From the NCBI RefSeq assembly GCF_016907695.1, contig NZ_JAFBCK010000001.1:6250001-6314000 (forward strand): a DNA stretch of 64,000 bases, in the 5' to 3' direction. The DNA is from Actinokineospora baliensis. GTDB lineage: Bacteria > Actinomycetota > Actinomycetes > Mycobacteriales > Pseudonocardiaceae. Both the position numbers and the translations under genes were made by a program. A model generated the notes under the pieces. It was not told the DNA's origin. It searched no databases and saw only the letters and a list, made by a program, of their open reading frames with translations. Below are positions 33,223 through 42,499 of the stretch, piece after piece (positions within the stretch are counted from its first letter, which is position 1; each line of letters begins with the position of its first letter).

Positions 33223-34134
<912 letters not shown>

Positions 34135-34217
34135 TTACCCGGTCGGCCGAAACCAACCGGGTAATCGGCACTGTGCGTATCCGCAACGGCCACACGTTCG
34201 TGGCGCGGGAACGGCCC

Positions 34218-34223
34218 TAGAAT
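34218..34223 (+). promoter_or_regulatory. -10 element of the DUF2461 gene (leaderless)
   Basis: TAGAAT, 6 nt, then ATG at 34230. No ribosome binding site. Confidence 0.55.
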
Positions 34224-34229
34224 CGACCC

Positions 34230-34874
34230 ATGCCCCGAAGGTTCACCGGGTGGCCGGTGCAGGCACTCGACGTGTTGCACAACCTCGATGGCGTTCCCAG
34301 CACACAGGTCCGCGAGCGCAACCGCCGCGACCGGGAGCGGTTGGTGCGGGCGCCGATGGCGGACCTGCTGGCCGATCTGGCCGACGCCGACCCGCGCTAC
34401 GCCGATTTCTCCGTGTGGCACTTCGCGAAAGACCCGTTCTGGTGGCAACACCAAGGCGCGGTCGTGCGGCTGGCGCGCAATGTCGAGATCGGACTGCGGT
34501 TCGACCTCGACGGATTACACGTCAAAGGCGCGTGGCACTACCCGGACCCGGGCCAGGTCCGCCAATTCCGCAGCGCGGTCGCCGAGGACGGCAGCGGCGC
34601 GGAACTGGTCGGCATCCTGGCCGCCCTGCCCCAGCACTTCGAGGTGACCGGCGACGTGATGAAGCGCGGCCCGCGCGAGTACCCGCCCGACCACCCGCGC
34701 GCGGACCTCCTGCGCTACCGCTCCCTGGTGGCGACCCGCCCGGTGCGCCCGGAGGAGGCCGTGCACAGCGCGGCCGCGGTGGACCAGGTGCTGCAGGTGG
34801 CGCGGGAACTCGACGCGCTCCTGGGCTGGCTGGCCCGCAACGTGGTCATCCCCGCCCCCCGCCTGACCCGCTAG
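34230..34874 (+). CDS. DUF2461-type protein
   Basis: 214 aa. LDVLHNLDGVPSTQVRERNRRDRERLV resembles the L-x-x-N-N-x-x-W/R-x start of DUF2461; VVRLARNVEIGLRFDLDGLHVKGAWHYPDPGQVRQFRSAV (cut: VEIGLRFDLDGLHVKGAW) fits its central region, which in the family carries the GxWxPxP motif (here GAWHYPDP). Function unknown in the family. It sits between the fabG operon and the vWA/DUF58/MoxR operon, on the opposite strand to both. Confidence 0.7.
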   Translation: MPRRFTGWPVQALDVLHNLDGVPSTQVRERNRRDRERLVRAPMADLLADLADADPRYADFSVWHFAKDPFWWQHQGAVVRLARNVEIGLRFDLDGLHVKGAWHYPDPGQVRQFRSAVAEDGSGAELVGILAALPQHFEVTGDVMKRGPREYPPDHPRADLLRYRSLVATRPVRPEEAVHSAAAVDQVLQVARELDALLGWLARNVVIPAPRLTR

Positions 34875-35096
34875 CAGCGCAGACTCAGGGCAGGCGCCTC
34901 GGCGCGAGCAGCAGGTGGCCACCCCGCAAGCGGCGCGAATCAATGCGACCACCTGCCACGAGCCCACGGAGATCCGGCAGGCGACTGACTACGCACCCCC
35001 GCCGCCGCGGCTGGCCATGGCAACGCAGCCGGCTTCCAGGCACGCAGCCCACCCGTGCCAGCCCACGACACCCCGCCATGCCCAGCCAGCGCGGGA

Positions 35097-36086
35097 TTAG
35101 GGCAGGCGTTGGCCGAACACCAGCGAGAGCGCCGCGGAGATCAACGCGGCCAGGGTGCCCAGGATCAGCCAGGGTCTGCTGGCGTCGGCTTCCTTGATCT
35201 CGTAGCCGATCTGTTCGCCGAGGGTGTCGTAGACCTTGCGGAGCTGGTCGGCGGTGGCGGCCTTGTAGAAGTCGCCGCCGGAGAGGGTGGCGATCTCTTC
35301 CATGGCGGCGTCGTCCACGGCCACCGATTGGATGCGGCTCTCGATCTCGACGGTGCCCTCCGCGGTGCCGAAGGAGATCGTGGTGATCGGGATCTTCTTG
35401 TCGGCGGCGGCTTTGGCCGCGGTGAACGAGCCGCGCGGGTCGTCCTCGTTCTCGGTCGGGATGGTCTGCTTGCCGTCGGACATCAGCACGATGCGCGCCG
35501 GTGGTGGGCCCTCGGGGCCGCCGACGACCTGCGAGAAGCCCTCGATGGACTGCAGCGCCGCGAAGATGGCCTCGCCGGTGGCGGTGGACTGGGCGAGCTT
35601 GAGGTTGTCGATCGCCTTCGCCACACCGCCGCGGTCGGTGGTGGGCGCGACGAGGACGGTCGCGGTACCGGCGAAGGTGATCAGCCCCAGGTTGACCCCG
35701 GGGGTCAGGCCCTGGGCGAAGGACTTGGCCGCCACCTGGGCGGCTTTGAGCCGGGTGGGCGCGACGTCGGTGGCCTCCATGGACAGCGAGACGTCGATCA
35801 CCAGCATCACGGTGGCCCGGTTGCGCGGCACCCGCTGCTCGGCGGTCGGCCCGGCCATCGCGGTGGTCAGCAGCAGCAGCGCGGCCACCAGCACCACGGC
35901 GGGCACGTGCCGCCACCGGCTCGGCCCGCTGGAGGACACCTTGTCCAGCAGTTCCAGGTTGGTGAACCGCAGGGTCCGCTTGCGCCGCGACCGCTGCACC
36001 AGCACGTAGCCCGCGACGAGCCCGGCGACGGCGATCAGCAGCAGGAACCACAGGGGCGCGGAGAAGTTGCGCAGGCTCAGCGTCAT
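35097..36086 (-). CDS. Membrane vWA protein of the MoxR/DUF58 operon (BatA-like, Rv1481 type)
   Basis: 329 aa. Two N-terminal membrane helices (LWFLLLIAVAGLVAGYVLV; VPAVVLVAALLLLTTAMAG), a vWA domain with MIDAS VMLVIDVSLSMEATDV (D-V-S-L-S), RIVLMSDGKQT, and a C-terminal helix (WLILGTLAALISAALSLVFG). ATG overlaps the DUF58 stop by 4 nt. Together with MoxR and DUF58 this forms a Bat/MoxR-type chaperone-like system at the membrane. Confidence 0.93.
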   Translation of the reverse strand: MTLSLRNFSAPLWFLLLIAVAGLVAGYVLVQRSRRKRTLRFTNLELLDKVSSSGPSRWRHVPAVVLVAALLLLTTAMAGPTAEQRVPRNRATVMLVIDVSLSMEATDVAPTRLKAAQVAAKSFAQGLTPGVNLGLITFAGTATVLVAPTTDRGGVAKAIDNLKLAQSTATGEAIFAALQSIEGFSQVVGGPEGPPPARIVLMSDGKQTIPTENEDDPRGSFTAAKAAADKKIPITTISFGTAEGTVEIESRIQSVAVDDAAMEEIATLSGGDFYKAATADQLRKVYDTLGEQIGYEIKEADASRPWLILGTLAALISAALSLVFGQRLP

Positions 36087-37033
36087 GCGACCCCTCCCGA
36101 CCAGCGCCGCTTGCGGGCGACGACGAAGCGCACCGTGTCAGCGATCCAATCGGAGTCCGTGCGCAGCACCAAGTGCCCGCTGCCCGCCCGGCGGATTCCC
36201 GCCGCCACATCAGCGCGGTGCTCGGCCGCAGCTGCGGCGAACTCCTTGCGCAGCAAGGGGGACGCGGTGACCTCGCGCCGCCGCCCGGTCTCCGGGTCGG
36301 CCAGCACGACGGTGCCCACGTCGGGCAGGTCGACGTCGCGCGGGTCGACGACCTCGACCGCGATCAGCTCGTGCCGCAACGACAACGCCCGCAGCGGGCG
36401 CTGCCACTCGGTCTGCCCCAGGAAGTCCGACACGACCACCGCGAGCCCCCGGCGCCGCGGCGGGCGGCGGAGCTGCTCGATGGCGTCGGCCAGGTCACCC
36501 CGCACGCCCTCGGTCGCGCGCGGCGTCTCCGCCACCTTGCGGACCAAGCCGCGGGCGTGCGCGAGGCCGCCCCTGGCGGGGACCCGGATCATCCGCTCCC
36601 CGGTGGAGATCAGCGCGCCGACGCGGTTGCCGCCGCCGCGGGTCAGGTGGGTGATCGCGGCGACAGCGGCGACGGCCAAGTCGCGCTTCTCGCAGCCCGC
36701 GGTGCCGAAGTCGAGGCTCGCGGACAGGTCGACCACCAGCCAGGTCTCGAGTTCGCGGTCGGCGACGGTCTCCCGGATGTGCGGGACCGTGGTGCGCGCG
36801 GTGACCGCCCAGTCCATCCGGCGCACGTCGTCGCCGGGCTGGTAGGGCCGGGCCTCGCCGGGCTCGGAGCCGGGACCGGGGACCAGGCCGAGGTGGTTGC
36901 CCTGCAGCAGGCCGTCGAGCCTGCGCCGGACGTCGATCTCCAGCAGCCGCAGGCCCGCCTCCATGCGGTCGCCGCGCAGGACCGGGGGGACCCAGTTGGG
37001 CCGCTCGCCGTCGGTGGACCTCTCCTTGCTCAC
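36083..37033 (-). CDS. DUF58 protein of the MoxR operon (Rv1480 type)
   Basis: 316 aa. The DUF58 core R-x-Y-x-x-G-D-x-x-R-x-I-x-W is seen as ARPYQPGDDVRRMDWAVTAR, followed by WLVVDLSASLDFGTAG (vWA-like) and LAVVVSDFLG. No transmembrane segment, so a soluble adaptor. Overlaps both neighbours by 4 nt. Confidence 0.92.
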   Translation of the reverse strand: MSKERSTDGERPNWVPPVLRGDRMEAGLRLLEIDVRRRLDGLLQGNHLGLVPGPGSEPGEARPYQPGDDVRRMDWAVTARTTVPHIRETVADRELETWLVVDLSASLDFGTAGCEKRDLAVAAVAAITHLTRGGGNRVGALISTGERMIRVPARGGLAHARGLVRKVAETPRATEGVRGDLADAIEQLRRPPRRRGLAVVVSDFLGQTEWQRPLRALSLRHELIAVEVVDPRDVDLPDVGTVVLADPETGRRREVTASPLLRKEFAAAAAEHRADVAAGIRRAGSGHLVLRTDSDWIADTVRFVVARKRRWSGGVA

Positions 37034-38082
37034 GGCCTGCCGTTCACCCCGGCGGGGGCCGGGTGCCCCACGGCCTGCGGGCGCGCGGAGACCTGCGGCA
37101 GCGGCACGGTCTGCAGCACGCGGGAGATCATGTGGTCGATCGGCACCCCGTCGGCGAGCGCGTCGTAGGACAGCACGAGCCGGTGCCGCAGCACGTCGGG
37201 CACCACGTCGACGACGTCTTGGGGCAGCACGTAGTCGCGGCCGCGGACCAGCGCCAGCGCGCGGGAGGCGGCGACGATGCCAAGGCTGGCGCGCGGCGAG
37301 GCGCCGTAGGCGATCCAGCCCGCGACGTCGGTCAGGCCGTGCTCTGCCGGGGTGCGGGTGGCCAGCACCAGGCGGACGGTGTAGTCGACCAGCGCGTGGT
37401 GCACGAAGACGTTGGCGGCCACCGACTGCAGGCGGCTGAGCTCCTCGGGGGTGAGCACCTGGCTGGGCTCCGGCGGCGTGACGCCCATCCGGTAGACGAT
37501 CTCGCGCTCCTCCTCCACCGTCGGGTACTCGACGATGATCTTGAAGAGGAACCGGTCGCGCTGGGCCTCCGGCAGCGGGTAGACGCCCTCGTTCTCGATC
37601 GGGTTCTGGGTGGCCAGCACCAGGAACGGGGTGGGCATCGGGAAGGTCTTGCCGCCGATGGACACGTGCCGCTCGGCCATCACCTCGAGCATCGCCGACT
37701 GCACCTTGGCAGGCGCGCGGTTGATCTCGTCGGCCAGCACGAAGTTGGCCACCACCGGGCCGAGTTCGACGTCGAAGCGCTCACTGCCCTGCCGGTAGAT
37801 GCGGGTGCCGAGGATGTCGGCAGGCACCAGGTCGGGGGTGAACTGGACCCGGGAGAAGGACCCGCCGACGACCCTGGCGAAGGTCTCCACCGCGAGGGTC
37901 TTGGCCACACCGGGCACGCCCTCCAGCAGCAGGTGCCCCTTGGCCAGCAGGCCGACCAGCATCCGCTCGACCAGGCGGTCCTGCCCGACGATCACCCGCT
38001 TGACCTCGAACACGGTGCGTTCGAGCAGCTGCGCGTCGCGCGCGGGGGTCGTGGGCGCCTCGGCCTGCCCGGGCTCGGTCAC
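37030..38082 (-). CDS. MoxR-family AAA+ ATPase (moxR1 type)
   Basis: 350 aa. FEVKRVIVGQDRLVERMLVGLLAKGHLLLEGVPGVAKT (Walker A GVPGVAKT), VVANFVLADEINRAPAKVQ (Walker B), LATQNPIENEGVYPLPEAQRDRF (sensor and Arg finger). Strong match to mycobacterial MoxR1. I chose the GTG at 38082 because GAGGAGG lies exactly 6 nt upstream; an ATG at 38088 would touch the ribosome binding site. First gene of a three-gene operon with 4-nt overlaps. Confidence 0.93.
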   Translation of the reverse strand: MTEPGQAEAPTTPARDAQLLERTVFEVKRVIVGQDRLVERMLVGLLAKGHLLLEGVPGVAKTLAVETFARVVGGSFSRVQFTPDLVPADILGTRIYRQGSERFDVELGPVVANFVLADEINRAPAKVQSAMLEVMAERHVSIGGKTFPMPTPFLVLATQNPIENEGVYPLPEAQRDRFLFKIIVEYPTVEEEREIVYRMGVTPPEPSQVLTPEELSRLQSVAANVFVHHALVDYTVRLVLATRTPAEHGLTDVAGWIAYGASPRASLGIVAASRALALVRGRDYVLPQDVVDVVPDVLRHRLVLSYDALADGVPIDHMISRVLQTVPLPQVSARPQAVGHPAPAGVNGRP

Positions 38083-38166
38083 CGGCATCCTCCTCGTGGA
38101 TCTCGCGACAGACCTCACGGCCTACCGCGTACAGCCAACCGGACCACTGGTGTGAGCCCTGTGAAC

Positions 38167-38730
38167 TCACTCTGGGAACGCGGTCGGGTCACTGGGAACG
38201 CGGCCCCCACCCGGCAGGTCCGCCGGGTGGTCCACATCGCGCGAGCTGCCGTCGAGGTCCACCAAGCGGACCGGTGAGAGTCCCGTGAGGACCTTACGCA
38301 GTGCCGCGTCCACCGGCCGCTCGGGCAACGCGGCGCGCAGCGGTGCGGTGGGCCACGCGCCGAGCAGCCACTGGTCACGTCCGTCGGCGTCGACGAGCAA
38401 CGCGGGGGCTTCGGCGCGCAGGCGGTCGACGGTCGCGCGGGATATCGCGAGGAGGTCCGCGGCGAGCAGGACCGTGGTGTCGGCGGTGACGAACTCCAGC
38501 CCGGCGGCCAAGGCGGCCACCGGGCCGGAGCCGGGTTCTGGTTCTCGCGTCCACCGCACGGGGTGGACGGTCGGCCGGGGTGGGCCGACGACGACGATCT
38601 CGTCGGCGTGCGCGACGGCGGTGATCGCGCGGTCGAGCAACGTGCTGCCGCCGACGACGAGCGCGGGTTTGTCGATCCCGCCCATCCGGGTGGCCTTGCC
38701 GCCCGCGAGGATCACCGCCGCCCACCGCAC
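38167..38730 (-). CDS. MobA-like nucleotidyltransferase (molybdenum cofactor guanylyltransferase family)
   Basis: 187 aa. AAVILAGGKATRMGGIDKPAL is the LAGGxSxRMGxxKxxL signature of MobA; PEPGSGPVAALAAGLEF and VLLAADLLAISRATVD (in place of the usual D-x-P) follow. The missing CDMP motif and Ser-to-Ala change leave the exact substrate open. GTG start, with TAGGCT 7 nt upstream overlapping the monooxygenase stop; either leaderless or in operon with that gene. Confidence 0.82.
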   Translation of the reverse strand: MRWAAVILAGGKATRMGGIDKPALVVGGSTLLDRAITAVAHADEIVVVGPPRPTVHPVRWTREPEPGSGPVAALAAGLEFVTADTTVLLAADLLAISRATVDRLRAEAPALLVDADGRDQWLLGAWPTAPLRAALPERPVDAALRKVLTGLSPVRLVDLDGSSRDVDHPADLPGGGRVPSDPTAFPE

Positions 38731-38740
38731 GCCGTCGAGC

Positions 38741-39943
38741 CTAGGCGGTGACGCGGGCCTCCCAGTCGATGGTGTGCGCGTGCACGTCGCCGAAGATCCG
38801 GCGCGGGGTGAACACCGTGCGGGACAGGACCGGGGCCAGCACCCGGCCGACCGCGCGGGCGACGGGTCCGGCGGCCTTGCTGTTGTTGGTCCGGCGCGCC
38901 CCGGCGATGATCTTGTTGACCCTGGCCCGGCGCAACCGCTCGTAGGCGGCGAACGCGCCGGGCAGGTCGGCGATGTCGCGCAGGCACCTGGCCAGCTGGA
39001 CCGCGCTCTCGGCGGTGATCGACACGCCCTGACCGGAACTGGGCGACGGGGCGTGCGCGGCGTCGCCCACGAGCACCATGCGGCCGCGGTACCAGTGCTC
39101 GACGTCGGGCAGGATCTCCAGCGCGCCGATGACCTGCAGGTCCCTGGCGCCCGCCAGCACCCGCTCGGCCGGGTGGTCGCCCTCATGCGCGGTCCGCAGG
39201 TGGCGCAACCAGTCCTCTGTGGGCACCGCACGGGCCTCCGCTGTGGACATCGCGCCCTTGTGCGGGAGGTTGCTGAACCAGGCCGTGTCGCCCTCCGGGG
39301 TCGCCCAGTAGCCGAAGAACGCGCGCTTGCCCTGCGCGAGGTGCATGACGTCCGGACCGCCGATACCGGGCACCGGCGGTCCCCAGCCGCCGAGACCGAG
39401 CAGCCCGACCGGCTCGGGTCCCGGGGCGTCCGGGTCGATCAGGGTGCGCACGGTCGAGCGGATGCCGTCCGCGCCGACCAGCACGTCCCCGGTGGCGGTG
39501 GTGCCGTCGTCGAACACCGCGGTGATCGAGTCGGGGCCCTCCTCGACGCCGACCAACCGCTTGCCGTGCTCGACCACCGCGCCGAGCTCGACGGCGCGGT
39601 CGCGCAGCACCCGGTAGAGGTCCGACCGCCACATGAGGCGGCTGGCGGGCAGACCGGGCAACCCGCCGAAGGCGAACACCTTCCTGCCCTGGAAGTCCTC
39701 CATCACCATCGACCCGCACGGCTGCCCCAGGTCAGCGACCCGCTCCCCCACCCCGACCGCGGCGAACGCGTCGAGCCCGTTGGGCGCGACCATCAGCATC
39801 CCGCCGACCCCGTCCGCGGCCTCGGCGTACGCCTCGAACACGGTCACCCCGACCCCGGCCCGCCGCAGCGCCGCGGCGACCACCGGTCCCGCGATGCCAC
39901 CCCCGATCACCAACGCGGTCTTTACCGCTCGCTCGCGCCCCAC
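38741..39943 (-). CDS. FAD-dependent monooxygenase (UbiH/PHBH type)
   Basis: 400 aa. ALVIGGGIAGPVVAAALRRAGVGVTVFEA (GxGxxG), DVLVGADGIRSTVR (DG motif), and MVLVGDAAHAPSPSSGQGVS (GD motif for FAD/NADPH) define aromatic hydroxylase-like flavoproteins. Start at the GTG at 39943, which has GGGAGAGGGG upstream and overlaps the PadR gene by 22 nt, so the regulator and enzyme are co-transcribed. Substrate unknown; a xenobiotic or antibiotic-modifying role is possible. Confidence 0.92.
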   Translation of the reverse strand: MGRERAVKTALVIGGGIAGPVVAAALRRAGVGVTVFEAYAEAADGVGGMLMVAPNGLDAFAAVGVGERVADLGQPCGSMVMEDFQGRKVFAFGGLPGLPASRLMWRSDLYRVLRDRAVELGAVVEHGKRLVGVEEGPDSITAVFDDGTTATGDVLVGADGIRSTVRTLIDPDAPGPEPVGLLGLGGWGPPVPGIGGPDVMHLAQGKRAFFGYWATPEGDTAWFSNLPHKGAMSTAEARAVPTEDWLRHLRTAHEGDHPAERVLAGARDLQVIGALEILPDVEHWYRGRMVLVGDAAHAPSPSSGQGVSITAESAVQLARCLRDIADLPGAFAAYERLRRARVNKIIAGARRTNNSKAAGPVARAVGRVLAPVLSRTVFTPRRIFGDVHAHTIDWEARVTA

Positions 39944-40539
39944 GGTGTCCCCTCTCCCATCGCGTCCTGCCAGGCCCGGATGTATTCCGGCGCCCCGAGG
40001 GCAGCGATGAGGGAGGTGACGAACCGGCGCTCGGCCTCCAGCAGCGCGAGCCGGTAGTCCTCCTCGATCAGGAAGACCCACAGCACACCCTGCGCCTTGG
40101 CCGCGGCGATCTCCGAAGCGATCCCACCAGCCTCACCGTCGAGCGCCACCAACCGGCGCCCGAGCAACTCGACCGCCTGCCCCGGCTCCAACACCCCGAG
40201 CAGCGACAGCGCCACCCCGAACTTGGGGTACTCGTGCTCGGGAACCGCGACCAGCTCCCGCATCCAGTCGTAGAGCTCATCCCGACCGGCGTCGGTGAGC
40301 GCGAACACGGTCCGCTCCGGACGCGCCGTGTCGCGCACGGTCTCCTGCTCGGCGATGAACCCGGCTTTGCGCAGCTGCTCCACCACCATGTAGAGCGAGC
40401 CCCGGTTGTACTTGATGTTGCGGTCCTTGCCGGTCTCCTTGAGCCTGCGCCCCATCTCGTAGGGGTGCATCGGTTCGAGCAGCAGACCGGACAGCACCGC
40501 CAACGCCAGCGGGTTGCCCACCGCGCGTCGCTTCGCCAC
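39922..40539 (-). CDS. PadR-family transcriptional regulator
   Basis: 205 aa. ALAVLSGLLLEPMHPYEMGRRLKETG, YNRGSLYMVVEQLRKAGFI (the wHTH with the G-x-L-Y motif), a wing with RTVFALTDAGRDELYDWM, and the C-terminal helical dimerisation region are canonical PadR. GTG at 40539 preferred (GAGGG 5 nt upstream); a TTG at 40566 is in frame but would sit inside the promoter. Expected to repress its own operon, including the monooxygenase. Confidence 0.9.
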   Translation of the reverse strand: MAKRRAVGNPLALAVLSGLLLEPMHPYEMGRRLKETGKDRNIKYNRGSLYMVVEQLRKAGFIAEQETVRDTARPERTVFALTDAGRDELYDWMRELVAVPEHEYPKFGVALSLLGVLEPGQAVELLGRRLVALDGEAGGIASEIAAAKAQGVLWVFLIEEDYRLALLEAERRFVTSLIAALGAPEYIRAWQDAMGEGTPWGASER

Positions 40540-40558
40540 CACTCCCTCATCTCTAGCC

Positions 40559-40594
40559 GACACCAACTATCCTCACCCAACTAGTCAGTGTCAA
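40559..40594 (-). promoter_or_regulatory. PadR promoter with inverted-repeat operator candidate
   Basis: Reverse strand: TTGACA (40594-40589), 17 nt, GATAGT (40571-40566). An inverted repeat GACACCAACTA (40559-40569) / TAGTCAGTGTC (40582-40592), 9 of 11 paired positions matching, covers both hexamers. Autoregulation by PadR is inferred. Confidence 0.6.
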
Positions 40595-41007
40595 CTATTC
40601 GTTCCGGACCATGACCCGCTCAGCCTCGCACCCGCCGCCGAGCCCTGGCAGCGGGCGCCCAGATGGCGCGTTCGAGTGCGGGTGGACGTCAGCGCGCATG
40701 CCGCGGATGCGGCGACAACTACCTGATGGCCTTGGCGGCCGTTCGTTGTCGCCGCCAACTGGGCGCGGCACGTGCGGCGGGCGGCGACTGCGACCGAGCA
40801 GCGAGCGGGCGGCGGGCAGCAGCAGCAGCGAGCGGGTAGGCGGGTGGGCGCCGACGGAGGGCCGCCGTACGGCCACCTCTCCGCCGAGTCGAGGCGCTCC
40901 GAACGGTGTGCGCCCTTGTCCGCGCCTGGCGCCGGGGCGCGGAAGGGGTCAGCCGGGGGCGACGGTGAGCACTGGCAGCGCGCGTCCGGGCTGGTTACGT
41001 TGGGGGC
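40595..41007. other. Divergent intergenic region
   Basis: About 410 bases, no supported gene. It holds a 9-bp inverted pair GGCGACAAC/GTTGTCGCC around 40710-40760 and a GC-rich GAGCGGGCGGCGGGCAGCAG segment, and ends in the polymerase promoter. Confidence 0.5.
40996..41001 (+). promoter_or_regulatory. -10 element of the polymerase gene (leaderless)
   Basis: TACGTT, 6 nt, ATG at 41008; no ribosome binding site. Confidence 0.5.
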
Positions 41008-41976
41008 ATGGCGGACTCCCCGGCGGTTGAGGTCGAGGTGGGTGGGCTCTCGGTTCGGGTGTCCAATCCGGACCGGGTGTACTTCCCGGCGATCGGGGCG
41101 ACCAAGCTCGACCTGGTCAACTACTACCTCTCCGTCGGCGACGGCGTCGTGCGGGCGTTGCGGGAGCGGCCGTGCATGATGCACCGGTTCCCGAAGGGGG
41201 TGACCGGGGACAAGGTGCACCAGAAGCGGGTGCCGCACGGGGCGCCGCCGTGGTTGGAGACGGTGCGGGTGCACTTCCCGCGGTACAACCGGCACGCCGA
41301 CGAGTTGTGCGTCACGAAGCTGGCCGATGTCGTGTGGGCGGTGCAGATGTCGACGGTGGAGTTCCACCCGTGGAACTCGCGGCGGGCCGACACCGAGCGG
41401 CCGGACGAGTGGCGGATCGACCTGGACCCGATGCCCGACTGCGGGTTCGGCCGGGTTCGCCGGGTCGCGCGGGTGGCGCACGAGGTGCTCGACGAGCTCG
41501 GCGCGGTCGGCTGGCCGAAGACCTCGGGCGGGCGCGGGTTGCACGTGTACGTGCGGATCGCTCCGGAGTGGACGTTCGGTGAGGTGCGCCGCGCGGCTCT
41601 GGCGTTCGCGCGGGAGGTCGAGCGGCGGGCCCCCGAGGAGGTGACCACGACGTGGTGGCGCAAGGACCGCGACCCGGCGGCGTTGTTCGTCGACTACAAC
41701 CAGAACGCGCGCGACCACACGATCGCCTCGGCCTACTCCGTGCGCGGCGTCCCCGAGGCCACCGTGTCGACCCCGCTGCGGTGGGACGAACTCGACGCCG
41801 TGGACCCGAGGGACTGCACGATCGCCACCGTCCCGGCCCGGTTCGCCGAGTTGGGCGATCCGCACGCGGGCATCGACGACGCCGTCTTCCGGTTGGACGC
41901 GCTGCTGGAGTGGGCCGACCGCGACGAACGCGACGGCGCGACCGACCCCGGCGAACCCGACGACCGCGAGAACTAG
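41008..41976 (+). CDS. LigD-type polymerase (archaeo-eukaryotic primase family), stand-alone
   Basis: 322 aa. VRVSNPDRVYFPAIGATKLDLVNYYLSVGDGV, MMHRFPKGVTGDKVHQKRVP, MSTVEFHPWNSR, EWRIDLDPMPD (catalytic Asp pair D-x-D), TSGGRGLHVYVRI and FVDYNQNARDHTIASAYSVRG are the LigD PolDom motifs. No ligase or 3'-phosphoesterase domain is fused, and no ku gene is visible in the window, as for mycobacterial Prim-PolC/PolD-like proteins. Probable role: gap filling and ribonucleotide insertion in double-strand-break or excision repair. The stop shares CTAG with the convergent GNAT gene. Confidence 0.92.
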   Translation: MADSPAVEVEVGGLSVRVSNPDRVYFPAIGATKLDLVNYYLSVGDGVVRALRERPCMMHRFPKGVTGDKVHQKRVPHGAPPWLETVRVHFPRYNRHADELCVTKLADVVWAVQMSTVEFHPWNSRRADTERPDEWRIDLDPMPDCGFGRVRRVARVAHEVLDELGAVGWPKTSGGRGLHVYVRIAPEWTFGEVRRAALAFAREVERRAPEEVTTTWWRKDRDPAALFVDYNQNARDHTIASAYSVRGVPEATVSTPLRWDELDAVDPRDCTIATVPARFAELGDPHAGIDDAVFRLDALLEWADRDERDGATDPGEPDDREN

Positions 41977-42491
41977 ACGCCGAACGCCGCCGGGTACTCG
42001 ACGAGTCCGGTCGGCACCGGTCGCGCCGGGTCGAGCGCCAAGGCCATGAACGCCTCGTCCGGCACGTCGAACGGGGCCAGCACGCCGAACCCGGACGCCG
42101 GGGTGAACCCGAACCGCGGGTAGTACTCGGCGTGCCCCAGCACCACGACCAGGTTCTCCCCGCGATCGCGCGCGGCCGCGAGCCCGAACCGGATCACCGC
42201 GTCCCCCACCCCCTGCCGCTGCCGGTCAGGCCGAACCGCACACGGGGCCAGCGCGAGCGCCGGATGCCCCCCGACCCAGCACCGGGTCAGCAGGGCGTGC
42301 CCGACGACCTCGCCGTCGGCGGCGACGGTCGACAAACCGTCGATCCACGCCCGCGGGTCCGCCCGCAGCGCGTCAACGAGATCGGCCTCGGCGACCGTGG
42401 GGAACGCCGCCGCGTTGACCGCGTGGATGGCCGCGGCGTCGTCCGGCGTCTCCGGTCGGGTGATCAGCACAGGGCTCTCCTCTCCAGACAT
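41973..42491 (-). CDS. GNAT-family N-acetyltransferase
   Basis: 172 aa. ITRPETPDDAAAIHAVNAAAFPT, ALAPCAVRPDRQRQGVGDAVIRFGLAAARDRG (acetyl-CoA loop Q/R-x-x-G-x-G/A as RQRQGVG) and VVVLGHAEYYPRFGFTPA identify the YhbS/predicted N-acetyltransferase subgroup. ATG at 42491, with GGAGAG upstream; follows the PEP/rifampicin-type enzyme by 8 nt, so probably co-transcribed with it. Confidence 0.88.
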   Translation of the reverse strand: MSGEESPVLITRPETPDDAAAIHAVNAAAFPTVAEADLVDALRADPRAWIDGLSTVAADGEVVGHALLTRCWVGGHPALALAPCAVRPDRQRQGVGDAVIRFGLAAARDRGENLVVVLGHAEYYPRFGFTPASGFGVLAPFDVPDEAFMALALDPARPVPTGLVEYPAAFGV

Positions 42492-42499
42492 GAGCGATC

